Below are positions 1-8,024 of a stretch of 38,071 bases of DNA, piece after piece. Origin of the DNA: Schlegelella_A sp038241255. GTDB taxonomy: Bacteria; Pseudomonadota; Gammaproteobacteria; Burkholderiales; Burkholderiaceae_C. The notes under the pieces are model-generated. The model saw only the letters and a program-made list of their open reading frames with translations. It was not told where the DNA came from and did not search any database. Position numbers and translations under genes: made by a program. Location of the stretch: contig JBBRFW010000029.1 in NCBI GenBank assembly GCA_038241255.1, forward strand, positions 1 to 38,071, in the 5' to 3' direction. Position 1 is the first letter of the stretch. Every line of letters starts with the position of its first letter.

Positions 1-91
1 TCGCCAGGAACACGTCGCGCTTGGTAGCTCGGCGGTACTGCTCGAATCCAGCACCCTGATCGGCTGCCGCGGCAAGGCTCTGTTGCTTCAT
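1..91 (-). mobile_element. IS5-family transposase, N-terminal fragment cut by window edge
   Basis: The reverse strand opens with an ATG at 91 and reads about 30 residues beginning MKQQSLAAAADQ, followed by FEQYRRATKRDVFLA, before leaving the window. This is the usual N-terminus of IS5-type transposases (MKQQ...FEQYR...TRRD.FL). The DDE catalytic domain would lie to the left of the window. No terminal inverted repeat or target duplication could be fixed with confidence between 92 and 141. Whether the element is complete cannot be judged from here. Confidence 0.75.
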
Positions 92-141
92 CGCGCTACA
101 ACGCACTGATGCTGGCGACGGTGGACTTAATCAGCGTAGCC

Positions 142-447
142 TTAGGCGGCGAGAGCCGACGCCGCTTGCGCGGCGAGGCACTTGTTGCACTTTCCGAGGC
201 CGGGCAGGCGCGAATCGGGCTTGCCGTCGCCGGTCTTGAAGTTGGCCTGGCAGCGCCGGCAGACATACATCTTCGAGCTCGACATCATTGGCTTCACGCC
301 GGGCTCACCAGACGGGCGGGCCGCGACGTACTCGGCCTGCGTCTGGCGCAGCTTGAGGGCAGCGTGGGTGGCCGAAGCGGCGGGTGTGGCGGCGGGCGCA
401 GCGACAGCAGGCCCTTTGGACGGGGAAGCGGAGCGACGGGTGGCCAT
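142..447 (-). CDS. Small zinc-ribbon-like protein
   Basis: Predicted protein of 101 residues starting at the ATG at 447; a TTG two codons upstream is less likely. The N-terminal half is Ala/Pro/Ser-rich with basic residues and looks disordered. The C-terminal half carries two CxxC pairs (Cys63/Cys66 and Cys87/Cys90) around a short basic segment, the layout of a four-cysteine zinc ribbon. I do not recognise a named family, and the function is unknown. Nucleic-acid binding or a structural zinc role is plausible only by analogy. It lies just inside the transposase fragment and is transcribed in the same direction. Codon use resembles the neighbouring genes. Confidence 0.6.
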   Translation of the reverse strand: MATRRSASPSKGPAVAAPAATPAASATHAALKLRQTQAEYVAARPSGEPGVKPMMSSSKMYVCRRCQANFKTGDGKPDSRLPGLGKCNKCLAAQAASALAA

Positions 448-554
448 GGGCAAGGTACCTGAAGAGATCGGCGGACGACGCCAGCGCGGTGCATCCGCCG
501 TCCGACAGGGGCACTATTGTCCCAGTAAACGCACTGCCTGGTACGAAGGGTTTG

Positions 555-572
555 CCTTGCCCCCAGGCAAGG
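555..572 (-). terminator. Candidate hairpin downstream of the M16 pair
   Basis: Inverted repeat CCTTGCC (555-561) / GGCAAGG (566-572) with a 4-nt loop, about 40 nt beyond the stop of the leftward M16 gene. There is no clear U-run, so this is a possible terminator or mRNA-end structure only. Confidence 0.35.
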
Positions 573-612
573 GCAGGCGCAAGACCTTGAGGACGATCGG
601 CTCCTGCGGGCG

Positions 613-2091
613 TCAGCGTCTGCTCAGCCCGTCGCTGCGCTCGAGGTCGAGCGCATCCTGGGCCACCGTTACCAGTCCGGGCTGCTCCGCCTTAAGAGCG
701 GCAGCGAAGGCGCTCGCCTCGCCGGCCACGGCCAGGCGCCGGTTCGCAGAGCCGAGGTGCGCCGCGGCATAGCGCTGTACGTCGTCGGAGCTCACCGCCT
801 CGAGCTGGCCGATGCGTTCCCTTAGCTCGGCAGGCGGACGGTTCGCGACCACGAGCGTTCGGATCGCCGCCACGAGGCCGGCGGTCGTCTCGACGCTGCG
901 GCTGAAGCCTCCGATCAGCGTCGTCTTGCGAGCGGCGAGCTCGTCCGCGCCGACGGGCTGGGTCATCAACCGGTCCATCTCGTCCTGGACGACCTTGACG
1001 ACCTCGGTCGCCGATTCGTTCTTGGTCTGCACGCCGATGCGAAAGAGCGCCGCCTCGCGTCGCGCGTCGAGCGCGCTGCTGACGCCGTAGCTGAGGCCGC
1101 GCTTGATCCGCACCTCCTGGTTCAGGCGCGAGGAGTAGCCGCCGCCGAGCACCGTGTTAAGCACCGCGCCGATCGCGCGCTCGCTGCCGGTTCGGTCCGG
1201 CAGCGGTACGGCGAGGGCGACGCCGGCCTGGCCCGACTTGCCCATGTCGACGACGGCGACCGAGGCCCCCCCTCTCGCCGCCGCGGCGACCGGCGTCGGC
1301 GCCGCATTCGTATCCGCCGGAGCGGCCCAGCTGCCGAAGTGGCGTCGCGCCAGCGCCAGCCCGGCATCGGCGCCGATGTCGCCAGCGAGGATGAGCACCG
1401 CATTGTCGGGACGGAATGTGAGCCGGTGCGCAGCGACCAGGTCGTCACGGCCGATGCGCGGCAGCGATTCGGGCGTTCCGCTCGCCGGGTGGCCGTAAGG
1501 GCCGGTGCCGTAGGCGAGCCGCTCGGCGACGAGGTCGGCGAGTGTGCCCGGGGTCGAGTAGGCGACCTTCAGCTGGTCGAGCGTCTGCGTGCGCACGCGC
1601 TCGATCTCGTCAGGCGCGAACACCGGCTTGCGCGCAACTTCGGCGACCAGCGCGAGCGCGGCGTCGAGCTTGGGCGTGGTCACCGTCATCGACACCAGTG
1701 CGCTGTTCCAGCCGGCGCCGCTGTCGAGCGAGCCGCCGAGCGCCTCGGCGGTGTCGGCGAGCTCGGGCGCGCTGTGGCGCTGCGTGCCCTGCGTCATCAG
1801 CGCGGCGGCGAGCGCCGCCAAGCCCGAGAGGCGCGGCGGATCGACCTCGGCGCCCGACAGCGCGACGAGCTCCGCGCTCACCAGCGGGATCCCTTCGCGA
1901 CGCGCGACGATGACGCGCATGCCGTTGGCGAGCCGGGTCTCGGTCGGCGCCGCGATCGCGAGCGGGCGTGGCGCTCCCGGCGGTGGCGGTGTCGTGTACG
2001 GCTGGGCGGCGGCCAAGGTGGCGGCGCAGGCGAGCGCCAGCGCGGCCGCTCTCGGCACGGCCAGGGAGACAAGGGGGGCGAGCGGGCTCAT
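613..2091 (-). CDS. M16 family peptidase-like protein lacking the zinc motif
   Basis: 492 residues, starting with an Ala-rich signal peptide (about residues 1-29), so probably exported to the periplasm. It has the two-domain M16 (pitrilysin/insulinase-like) fold signature: an N-terminal block with TRLANGMRVIVARR and a C-terminal block with GGGYSSRLNQEVR. Where active subunits carry HxxEH, this protein reads GLAALAAALMTQGT, so the zinc ligands are absent. Its ATG overlaps the stop of the upstream catalytic M16 gene by 4 nt (ATGA at 2088-2091), which suggests translational coupling and a heterodimer. Paired M16 proteins of this type usually form one active plus one substrate-holding subunit. 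The substrate is unknown. Confidence 0.88.
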   Translation of the reverse strand: MSPLAPLVSLAVPRAAALALACAATLAAAQPYTTPPPPGAPRPLAIAAPTETRLANGMRVIVARREGIPLVSAELVALSGAEVDPPRLSGLAALAAALMTQGTQRHSAPELADTAEALGGSLDSGAGWNSALVSMTVTTPKLDAALALVAEVARKPVFAPDEIERVRTQTLDQLKVAYSTPGTLADLVAERLAYGTGPYGHPASGTPESLPRIGRDDLVAAHRLTFRPDNAVLILAGDIGADAGLALARRHFGSWAAPADTNAAPTPVAAAARGGASVAVVDMGKSGQAGVALAVPLPDRTGSERAIGAVLNTVLGGGYSSRLNQEVRIKRGLSYGVSSALDARREAALFRIGVQTKNESATEVVKVVQDEMDRLMTQPVGADELAARKTTLIGGFSRSVETTAGLVAAIRTLVVANRPPAELRERIGQLEAVSSDDVQRYAAAHLGSANRRLAVAGEASAFAAALKAEQPGLVTVAQDALDLERSDGLSRR

Positions 2092-3506
2092 TTCTTCGCG
2101 ACCTCTTCCTGGCGATAGTCGATCGTCACCTTGTGCGCGCCGAGCACGTAGCGGTGCATCACGCGCTGGACGTCGGCGGCGGTGACGCGCTGCATGTCGC
2201 CGAGATCGGTGTTGACGCGGCCGGCATTGCCCTCCAGCACTGCCGCCTCGGCGATCGCGGAGGCTAGGCCGAGCGGCGTCTGGCGCGACGTGAACGCCGC
2301 CGTGACGAGTTGCGTCTTCACTTTCGCGAGCTCGGCCGCGCTCGGCGGCGTCTTGACAAGCCGAGTGACCTCGGCCAGAAGCGCCGCGCTCACGTCGGCG
2401 GGCGATTTGCCGCCTGCGGCAATTGCATACGCGATGAGCAGGCCGGGGCCGACACGCAGATCGGCGTTGAAGCCGGCCTGGGTCGCGACGCGCTGGCGAT
2501 AGACGAGCGACTGGTTGAGGCGCGACGAATCGCCGCCGGCGAGCACGGCGGCGGCGACCTGCAGCGCCGGGGCGTCGGGGCTCGTCACCGGCGGCGCGAG
2601 CCAGGTCAGCGCGACGGCGGGAAGCGGCACCTGCGGGCCGGTGACGTGAACGGTGCGCTCGCTCTGCCAGGCGGGCTCGCTCGCCTCGAAACTCGGCAGC
2701 GGTGCGGCGGGTCTGGGCACCGGAGCGAAGTACTTGTCGATCCAGGCGTCGAGCTGCTTATGGTCGAAATCGCCGGCGACGACGAGGGTCGCGTTGTCGG
2801 GCCGGTAGTGGCGCGCGTGGAAGGCAACGACGTCGCCGAGCGTCGCCGCGTCGAGGTCGGCAATGCTGCCGATCGTCGGGCGCTTGTACGGGTGATGAAG
2901 GAACGACGCCGAAGAGAGCGCGTTGAAGAGGCGCCCGTAAGGGGAGGCGAGAACGCGCTGGCCGTACTCTTCCTCTACGACGGCGCGCTCGGAGCCGAAG
3001 TTTCCCTCGTCGACCTTGAGGTTCATCAGCCGCTCCGCCTCGGCCCAGAGCAGGGTCTCGACATGGTTCGAGGGAACGACATCCTCGTACGCGGTGACGT
3101 CTTCCGTCGTGAACGCGTTGTTGGCGCCGCCGACGTCTTCGGTCAAGCGGTCGAACTGCTCCGCGCGCAGGTTCACTGTGCTCTTAAACATCATGTGCTC
3201 GAAGAGGTGGGCGAAGCCCGAGCGGCCTTGCGGATCGTCGCGGCTGCCGACGTGATACCAGACCTGTACGCTCACTGTCGGGCTCGATCGGTTCTCGACC
3301 GTGATCACCTGCAAGCCGTTGGCGAGGCGGCGCTCGCGGTAAACGATTGGCGCGACCTTGAGGATCGCGGTCGGCGCCGCTGCGGGGGGTACGGCCCGGA
3401 CCGGCGCCTTGCGCGTCGCCGCGGCAGCATCGATCGCCGACGCCGCGGCGGCGACGAGGAGGGCCAGCGCTGCGCCGACGGCGCGCGCGACAGGGGTTCG
3501 CTTCAT
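2088..3506 (-). CDS. M16 family zinc metallopeptidase (catalytic subunit)
   Basis: 472 residues with an N-terminal signal peptide (hydrophobic about residues 8-30), so probably periplasmic. The M16 catalytic motif HxxEH is intact (His100, Glu103, His104, in GFAHLFEHMMF). The downstream third-ligand region is also present (ERAVVEEE, about residues 173-180). The C-terminal M16 domain follows, with GGDSSRLNQSLVYR. It is first in a two-gene unit with the non-catalytic partner at 613-2091 and overlaps it by 4 nt. It diverges from the sulfate-binding protein gene, with a 117-nt gap that should hold both promoters. No strong Shine-Dalgarno is visible before the ATG. The physiological substrate is unknown; misfolded or small periplasmic peptides are a family-based guess. 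Confidence 0.92.
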   Translation of the reverse strand: MKRTPVARAVGAALALLVAAAASAIDAAAATRKAPVRAVPPAAAPTAILKVAPIVYRERRLANGLQVITVENRSSPTVSVQVWYHVGSRDDPQGRSGFAHLFEHMMFKSTVNLRAEQFDRLTEDVGGANNAFTTEDVTAYEDVVPSNHVETLLWAEAERLMNLKVDEGNFGSERAVVEEEYGQRVLASPYGRLFNALSSASFLHHPYKRPTIGSIADLDAATLGDVVAFHARHYRPDNATLVVAGDFDHKQLDAWIDKYFAPVPRPAAPLPSFEASEPAWQSERTVHVTGPQVPLPAVALTWLAPPVTSPDAPALQVAAAVLAGGDSSRLNQSLVYRQRVATQAGFNADLRVGPGLLIAYAIAAGGKSPADVSAALLAEVTRLVKTPPSAAELAKVKTQLVTAAFTSRQTPLGLASAIAEAAVLEGNAGRVNTDLGDMQRVTAADVQRVMHRYVLGAHKVTIDYRQEEVAKK

Positions 3507-3623
3507 CGGCGGATGATAAAAGGCCTCGCATAAGCATGCGACGAACGAGTCGTTGGCCCGGCGCCGCGCGCTCCCTACGATCGGTGGTCAATCGGCGCGG
3601 CCATTCGCGCCCGCGGAGCCGTC

Positions 3624-4631
3624 GTGAACCGATCATTCCTCAGCCGCGCGCTCGCCGCCTCGGTGCTCGCTGTTGCCTTCGCCGTCTATGCCGCCGACGT
3701 GACGTTGCTCAATGTCTCGTACGACCCGACGCGCGAGCTCTACCAGCAGTACGACGCTGCCTTCGCCGCGTACTGGAAGGACAAGACCGGCGACGTGGTC
3801 ACGGTCAAGCAGTCGCACGGCAGCTCCGGCAAGCAGGCGCGCTCGGTCATCGACGGCCTCGACGCCGACGTCGTCACGCTCGCGCTTGCTCACGACATCG
3901 ACGAAATCGCCGAGAAGGCGAGGCTGATCTCGCCGGACTGGCAGAGGCGTCTGCGCCATAACAGCTCGCCGTATACGTCGACGTACATCTTCCTGGTCAG
4001 GAAGGGCAACCCGAAGGCGTTGCGCGACTGGGGCGACCTGGTCAAGCCAGGCGTCTTGGTCGTCACGGCGAACCCGAAGATCTCGGGGGGCGCGCGCTGG
4101 GGATACTTGGCGGCCTACGGGTGGGCGCTGCGCCAGCCCGGCGGCAGCGACGCGAAGGCGCGCGACTTCATCGCGCGCCTGTTCCGCCAGGTACCGGTGC
4201 TCGATTCGGGCGCGCGCGGCGCGACCGTCACCTTCGCCGACCGCGGCATCGGCGACGTGTTGCTCGCTTGGGAGAACGAGGCCCATCTGGCGCTCAGGGA
4301 GTTCGGCGCCGACAAGTTCGAAATCGTTTATCCACCGACAAGCATCCTCGCCGAGCCGCCGGTCGCGGTGGTCGACAAGGTCGTGGACAAGCGCGGCGCG
4401 AGGAAAGTCGCCGAGGCGTATCTCGATTACCTCTACTCGCCGGCAGGCCAGGAGATCGCGGCGAAGAACTTCTACCGTCCGATCGACGACAAGGTCGCGG
4501 CGAAGTACGCCGCACAGTTTCCGAAGATCGGCCTGTTCACGATCGACGAGGTCTTTGGCGGCTGGGCCAAGGCGCAGAAGACGCACTTCGCCGACGGCGG
4601 CGTCTTCGACCAGATCTACAGCGTGAAATGA
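3624..4631 (+). CDS. sbp: Periplasmic sulfate-binding protein of an ABC transporter
   Basis: 335 residues with a cleavable signal peptide ending near Ala23, then ADVTLLNVSYDPTRELYQ, the typical mature start of sulfate/thiosulfate-binding proteins (Sbp/CysP). Other family blocks follow: VTVKQSHGSSGKQARSV, DVVTLALAHDID, NPKISGGARWGYLAAYG and YLYSPAGQEI. The mature protein should bind sulfate in the periplasm and deliver it to CysT-CysW-CysA. Those permease and ATPase genes are not in this window, so the gene is an orphan here. It converges on cysN, and the two share a perfect hairpin that contains both stop codons. The functional link is sulfate uptake feeding cysHDN. Confidence 0.95.
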   Translation: MNRSFLSRALAASVLAVAFAVYAADVTLLNVSYDPTRELYQQYDAAFAAYWKDKTGDVVTVKQSHGSSGKQARSVIDGLDADVVTLALAHDIDEIAEKARLISPDWQRRLRHNSSPYTSTYIFLVRKGNPKALRDWGDLVKPGVLVVTANPKISGGARWGYLAAYGWALRQPGGSDAKARDFIARLFRQVPVLDSGARGATVTFADRGIGDVLLAWENEAHLALREFGADKFEIVYPPTSILAEPPVAVVDKVVDKRGARKVAEAYLDYLYSPAGQEIAAKNFYRPIDDKVAAKYAAQFPKIGLFTIDEVFGGWAKAQKTHFADGGVFDQIYSVK

Positions 4632-4658
4632 CGAAGGCCGCGTGAGCGGCCTTCGTCA
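4629..4658. terminator. Bidirectional terminator hairpin between sbp and cysN
   Basis: Perfect 13-bp inverted repeat TGACGAAGGCCGC / GCGGCCTTCGTCA with a GTGA loop (4642-4645). The outermost three bases of the left arm are the sbp stop codon (4629-4631). The outermost three of the right arm are the cysN stop on the other strand (4656-4658). The convergent position and stem strength make a shared terminator likely, although there is no clear T-run. Confidence 0.8.
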
Positions 4659-5972
4659 GGGCGCCGCGTCGCGAATGAGGAGCGTTCCGCTGGTCCGGTT
4701 CGTCGCCGGATCGACAACCAGCAGCGCGCCGGCGGTGCGGTCGTCGGCGAAGCGCGCGATCGGCAGCGGCTGCTGCGTCTCGACAACGACCTCGCCGATG
4801 TCGTTGACGCCGAGCGCGTGCGCCTCGTGCGTCGCCAGCGTGGCGATGTCGAGCCGGCTGTCGATGGCGGCGATTCGACCCTGCAGCCAGCGGTTGCCGT
4901 GGCGCAGCCAGTACTTGCGGCCGATCACCGCGGGCTCGGTGTCGAGCCAGGCGAGCGTGGCGCGAAAGCGCGCCGACGGCGCGACGCTGCCGGGCGCGGC
5001 GAGCCAGTCGCCGCGCGAGACATCGAGCTGGCGGTCGAGGACGATGCCGGCCGAGCGGCCGGCGCCGATGCGGCCGGCACGGCGACCGGCGCCGTGCAGC
5101 TCCGCAATCCGCGCGGTCTCGCCGCTCGGGAATACGGCGACTCTGTCGCCGACTGCGACCTCGCCACGCGCGACGCGGCCCCACAGAACGCGCGGTCGGT
5201 GGCCGGCAGCGCCGCTCGCCGCGTCGGCGCCGACGTATTGCACGGGCACGAGCGTCGCGCCCTCGCTCGCCGCATCGTCGGGTAGCTGCTCGAGCACTTC
5301 AAGCAGCGTTCGCCCGTCATAGCCGCCGAGGCCGCTGGGGCGGCTGACGTTGTCGCCGCGCAGCGCCGAGATCGGCACGATCGCGGCGGGAACGAAGCCG
5401 GCCTCGACGGCGAATTCGGCGAGCGCGGCACGCACCTTCGCGAAGGCTGTGGCGGCATCGTCGACGACGTCGAGCTTGTTGACAGCGAACACCAAGTGCG
5501 GCAGGCGCAGCAGCCGAGCCAGGAGCGCATGGCGGCGCGTCTGCGGCAGGAGCCGGAGCGGCGTCGCGGTGAGATCGAGCTTGGTGGCGTCGACGAGCAC
5601 GACTGCCGCGTCGCTGCCCGCCGCGGCCGTGACCATGTTTCGCGTGTACTGCTCGTGTCCAGGCGCGTCGGCGATGATGAACTTGCGTCTGCGCGTGGCG
5701 AAGTAGCGGTAGGCGACGTCGATCGTGATGCCCTGCTCGCGCTCGGCCTCGAGGCCGTCGGTGAGGAGCGCCAGGTCGATCGGCCGGCCGTCGCCGGCGC
5801 GCGCCTCGAGCGCATCGAGCTGGTCGGCGAGGATTGCGCGGCCGTCGAGCAGGAGCCGTCCGATGAGCGTGCTCTTGCCGTCGTCGACCGAGCCGGCGGT
5901 GATGAATCGCAGCGGCCGGCGCGCCGCGGACGCGGGTCCGGCGTCGTCGACCTCGCGCAGGAAAAGTCCCAT
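4656..5972 (-). CDS. cysN: Sulfate adenylyltransferase subunit 1 (GTPase)
   Basis: 438 residues. The GTPase subunit couples GTP hydrolysis to formation of adenylyl sulfate by CysD in the cytoplasm. GTPase motifs are intact: P-loop G27SVDDGKS34, DAPGHEQ at 102-108, NKLD at 165-168, and the SALRGDNV block. The elongation-factor-like beta-barrel domains follow. There is no CysC (APS kinase) domain at the C-terminus, fitting an APS-reductase route that does not need PAPS. The start at 5972 is chosen because its ATG overlaps the cysD stop by one base (TGATG). An upstream extension in the same frame is only the shadow of cysD. It is third in the cysH-cysD-cysN operon. Confidence 0.96.
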   Translation of the reverse strand: MGLFLREVDDAGPASAARRPLRFITAGSVDDGKSTLIGRLLLDGRAILADQLDALEARAGDGRPIDLALLTDGLEAEREQGITIDVAYRYFATRRRKFIIADAPGHEQYTRNMVTAAAGSDAAVVLVDATKLDLTATPLRLLPQTRRHALLARLLRLPHLVFAVNKLDVVDDAATAFAKVRAALAEFAVEAGFVPAAIVPISALRGDNVSRPSGLGGYDGRTLLEVLEQLPDDAASEGATLVPVQYVGADAASGAAGHRPRVLWGRVARGEVAVGDRVAVFPSGETARIAELHGAGRRAGRIGAGRSAGIVLDRQLDVSRGDWLAAPGSVAPSARFRATLAWLDTEPAVIGRKYWLRHGNRWLQGRIAAIDSRLDIATLATHEAHALGVNDIGEVVVETQQPLPIARFADDRTAGALLVVDPATNRTSGTLLIRDAAP

Positions 5973-6925
5973 CAGAAGTAGCCTTCCTTCTTGCGCCGTT
6001 CCATCGAGGCTTCGGAAGTCCGGTCGTCCATGCGCGTCGCGCCGCGCTCGCTGACGGTGACGGCGAGCGTCTCCCCCACCACCGCCGCCGCATCGGCGGC
6101 GCGGCTTTCGACGGGGCACGTGCATGTCATGTCGCCGACGGTGCGAAAGCGCACCGCAAGCGACTCGACCCTGTCGTCCGCTGCGGGCGGCGCGACGGCG
6201 GTGACCGGCACGAGCAGCCCCTTCCTGCGCACGACGTCGCGCTTGTGCGTGTAGTACAGGCTTGGCAGCGCGATCCGCTCGCGCTGGATGTAGAGCCACA
6301 CGTCGAGCTCGGTCCAGTTGCTGATCGGATAGGCACGAATGTGCTCGCCAGGCTTGAGGCGCGTGTTGAAGAGCGTCCACAGCTCGGGGCGCTGGTTCTT
6401 CGGCTGCCATTGCCCGAAGCTGTCGCGGTGCGAGAGGATCCGCTCCTTGGCGCGCGCCTTCTCCTCGTCGCGGCGAGCGCCGCCGATGAGCGCATCGAAG
6501 CGGTGCTGCTCGATCGCTTCCAGGAGCGTCACGCTCTGGTGGCCGTTGCGCGATTCGCCCGCCGAGGCGAGGCGCACGCTGCCGCGGGCGATCGAGTCCT
6601 CGAGGTGGGCGACGATCAGCTGCTCGCCGAGCTCGGCAACGATGCGGTCGCGGAACTCGATCACTTCCGGAAAATTGTGGCCGGTGTCGACGTGGAGAAG
6701 CGGAAACGGCAGCCGTGTCTTCGCCGCGCCGGCGAGCTTGAACGCCTTCTGTGCTAATTGGAGGACCACGCAAGAGTCCTTGCCGCCCGAGAAGAGCAGC
6801 GTCGGACGTTCGAAGGCCGCCGCGGTCTCGCGCAGGATGAAGATCGCCTCTTCCTCGAGAGCGTCGAGCTGCTCGACGTCGAACTCGGGCAGCGCCAGGC
6901 GGTCGAGCGGGGTGGGTGCGTTCAT
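5972..6925 (-). CDS. cysD: Sulfate adenylyltransferase subunit 2
   Basis: 317 residues. Catalytic subunit of ATP sulfurylase, which makes adenylyl sulfate (APS) from ATP and sulfate with CysN. The PP-loop SGGKDS is at 46-51 (PTLLFSGGKDSCVV). Family blocks HVDTGHNFPEVIEFRD, IGGARRDEEKARAKER and YPISNWTELDVW are all present, and the C-terminus ends in the usual RKKEGYF. Length matches the family. The ATG at 6925 overlaps the cysH stop by 4 nt (ATGA), and the stop touches the cysN start. Tight overlaps through all three genes suggest one transcript with translational coupling. Confidence 0.97.
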   Translation of the reverse strand: MNAPTPLDRLALPEFDVEQLDALEEEAIFILRETAAAFERPTLLFSGGKDSCVVLQLAQKAFKLAGAAKTRLPFPLLHVDTGHNFPEVIEFRDRIVAELGEQLIVAHLEDSIARGSVRLASAGESRNGHQSVTLLEAIEQHRFDALIGGARRDEEKARAKERILSHRDSFGQWQPKNQRPELWTLFNTRLKPGEHIRAYPISNWTELDVWLYIQRERIALPSLYYTHKRDVVRRKGLLVPVTAVAPPAADDRVESLAVRFRTVGDMTCTCPVESRAADAAAVVGETLAVTVSERGATRMDDRTSEASMERRKKEGYF

Positions 6926-7668
6926 GCTGCGACACCGAGCGCGCTGCCCATCGCGGCCACGTGCAGGCCGCACTCCTTGACGCCCTGCTCCCACCACCAC
7001 CGACCGGCGCGAGCGTCCTCGCCGAGGGCGACCGCGCGCGTGCACGGCGCGCAGCCGATGCTCGGATAGAAGCGGTCGTGCAGCGCGTTGTAGGGGACGT
7101 CGTTCGTTCCCAGGTAGTGCCAGACGTCGGCCCAGGTCCAGTCGGCGAGCGGGCTCAGCTTGGCGCGGCCTGCGTCGTCGACCGACTCGAACTCGACGGC
7201 GGCGCGCTCGCTCGACTGTTCGCGCCGCAAGCCCGTGATCCATGCGCTGCGGCCGGCGAGCATGCGGCCGAGCGGCTCGACCTTGCGCAGCGCGCAGCAC
7301 GCCTTGCGCAGGTCGACGCTCTGCCGCATCGCGTCGTCGCCGTAGCGGGCGACGAAAGCAATCGTCGCCTCGTGCACGGGACGGTAGCGCTCGACACGGA
7401 GGCCGTAGCGCTCCCGAATGACGTCGATGAGCGCGAGCGTCTCGCCGTGCAGCATGCCGGTGTCGAGCGTCGCGACCGCGATCGGCAGGCGCTCGCGGGC
7501 GATGAGATCGGTGAGCACCTGGTCCTCCGCGCCGAGGCTCGACGCCTGGACGATACGGCCCGGGTGCACCGCGGCGGCGCGCGCGAGCACGTCGCAGACG
7601 TGCGTCACGCGCGACTCGAAGCCCGGCGTCGCTCGGGCATGTAGCTGGATCGCACTTGCGGGATTCAT
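6922..7668 (-). CDS. cysH: Assimilatory adenylyl-sulfate (APS) reductase
   Basis: 248 residues. Reduces adenylyl sulfate to sulfite and AMP in the cytoplasm. The PP-loop-like block is SSLGAEDQV (43-51). Four iron-sulfur ligands are present as Cys124-Cys125 and Cys206-x-x-Cys209, the arrangement that marks APS rather than PAPS reductases. The catalytic cysteine is Cys233 in the C-terminal KECGLH motif. It is first gene of cysH-cysD-cysN. Sulfite reductase and siroheme genes, often next to cysH in related bacteria, are absent; decayed box genes lie upstream instead. The ATG at 7668 is only 2 nt from a strong hairpin (7671-7702) and has no visible Shine-Dalgarno, so translation start or its control is unusual. 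Confidence 0.95.
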   Translation of the reverse strand: MNPASAIQLHARATPGFESRVTHVCDVLARAAAVHPGRIVQASSLGAEDQVLTDLIARERLPIAVATLDTGMLHGETLALIDVIRERYGLRVERYRPVHEATIAFVARYGDDAMRQSVDLRKACCALRKVEPLGRMLAGRSAWITGLRREQSSERAAVEFESVDDAGRAKLSPLADWTWADVWHYLGTNDVPYNALHDRFYPSIGCAPCTRAVALGEDARAGRWWWEQGVKECGLHVAAMGSALGVAA

Positions 7669-7670
7669 GG

Positions 7671-7702
7671 GTCGCGGTCTCGGCGTGAGCCGGGACCGCG
7701 AC
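7671..7702 (-). promoter_or_regulatory. Hairpin immediately upstream of the cysH start codon
   Basis: Stem GTCGCGGTC (7671-7679) / GACCGCGAC (7694-7702), then one mismatch (7680/7693), then CGGC / GCCG closing a 4-nt loop (7685-7688). Thirteen of 14 pairs match. On the cysH transcript it ends 2 nt before the ATG, where a ribosome-binding site should be. It could hide the translation start, act in a leader, or be a leftover terminator. The structure is seen directly; the role is inferred. Confidence 0.55.
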
Positions 7703-8024
7703 TGTACGGAGCGGACCGGCGGAAGCGGAAGAACAGTTTCGGACTGTGCTTCTTCGTCCGGCGAATAAGCGCCTACGCGTGGAACAGCAGGTGCTCGCGT
7801 GCCGCGCCGACCGCGCCGCGATCGGCGCGCGGATGCCGACGGTGCGGCTGTGCATGCGCCACTGGATGTTGATGGGCGCCGCAGTGAAACGCGTCAGGCG
7901 CCGGTCGCTGGTTCACGCCGGGAGCGAACAGCGCCACCGGCGCAAGGATGTAGCGCGGCAGGCCGCCGATGTCTCGTCGAGCCGGCGCTCGTGGTCGGCG
8001 AAGGTGGCCACTTCGGAGTTGCCA
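7703..8024. other. Non-coding or decayed stretch between cysH and the boxB remnant
   Basis: Apart from the inverted repeat at 7728-7752, I see no convincing gene here. Short open frames exist on both strands but none shows family motifs. The promoter of cysHDN should lie in the left part. The right part probably marks where the N-terminal coding part of boxB was lost. Confidence 0.4.
7728..7752 (-). promoter_or_regulatory. Second inverted repeat in the cysH upstream region
   Basis: GAAGAACAGT (7728-7737) / ACTGTGCTTC (7743-7752) with a 5-nt loop; 9 of 10 positions pair. It sits 25 nt upstream of the start-proximal hairpin. It could be a protein operator, a transcript hairpin forming a two-stem leader with 7671-7702, or a remnant. 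No transcription start can be placed, so its being transcribed is not proven. Confidence 0.4.

Noticed and set aside
92..141. Possible IS5 terminal repeat or target duplication
   Set aside because: No partner end is in the window, so neither repeat nor duplication can be verified.
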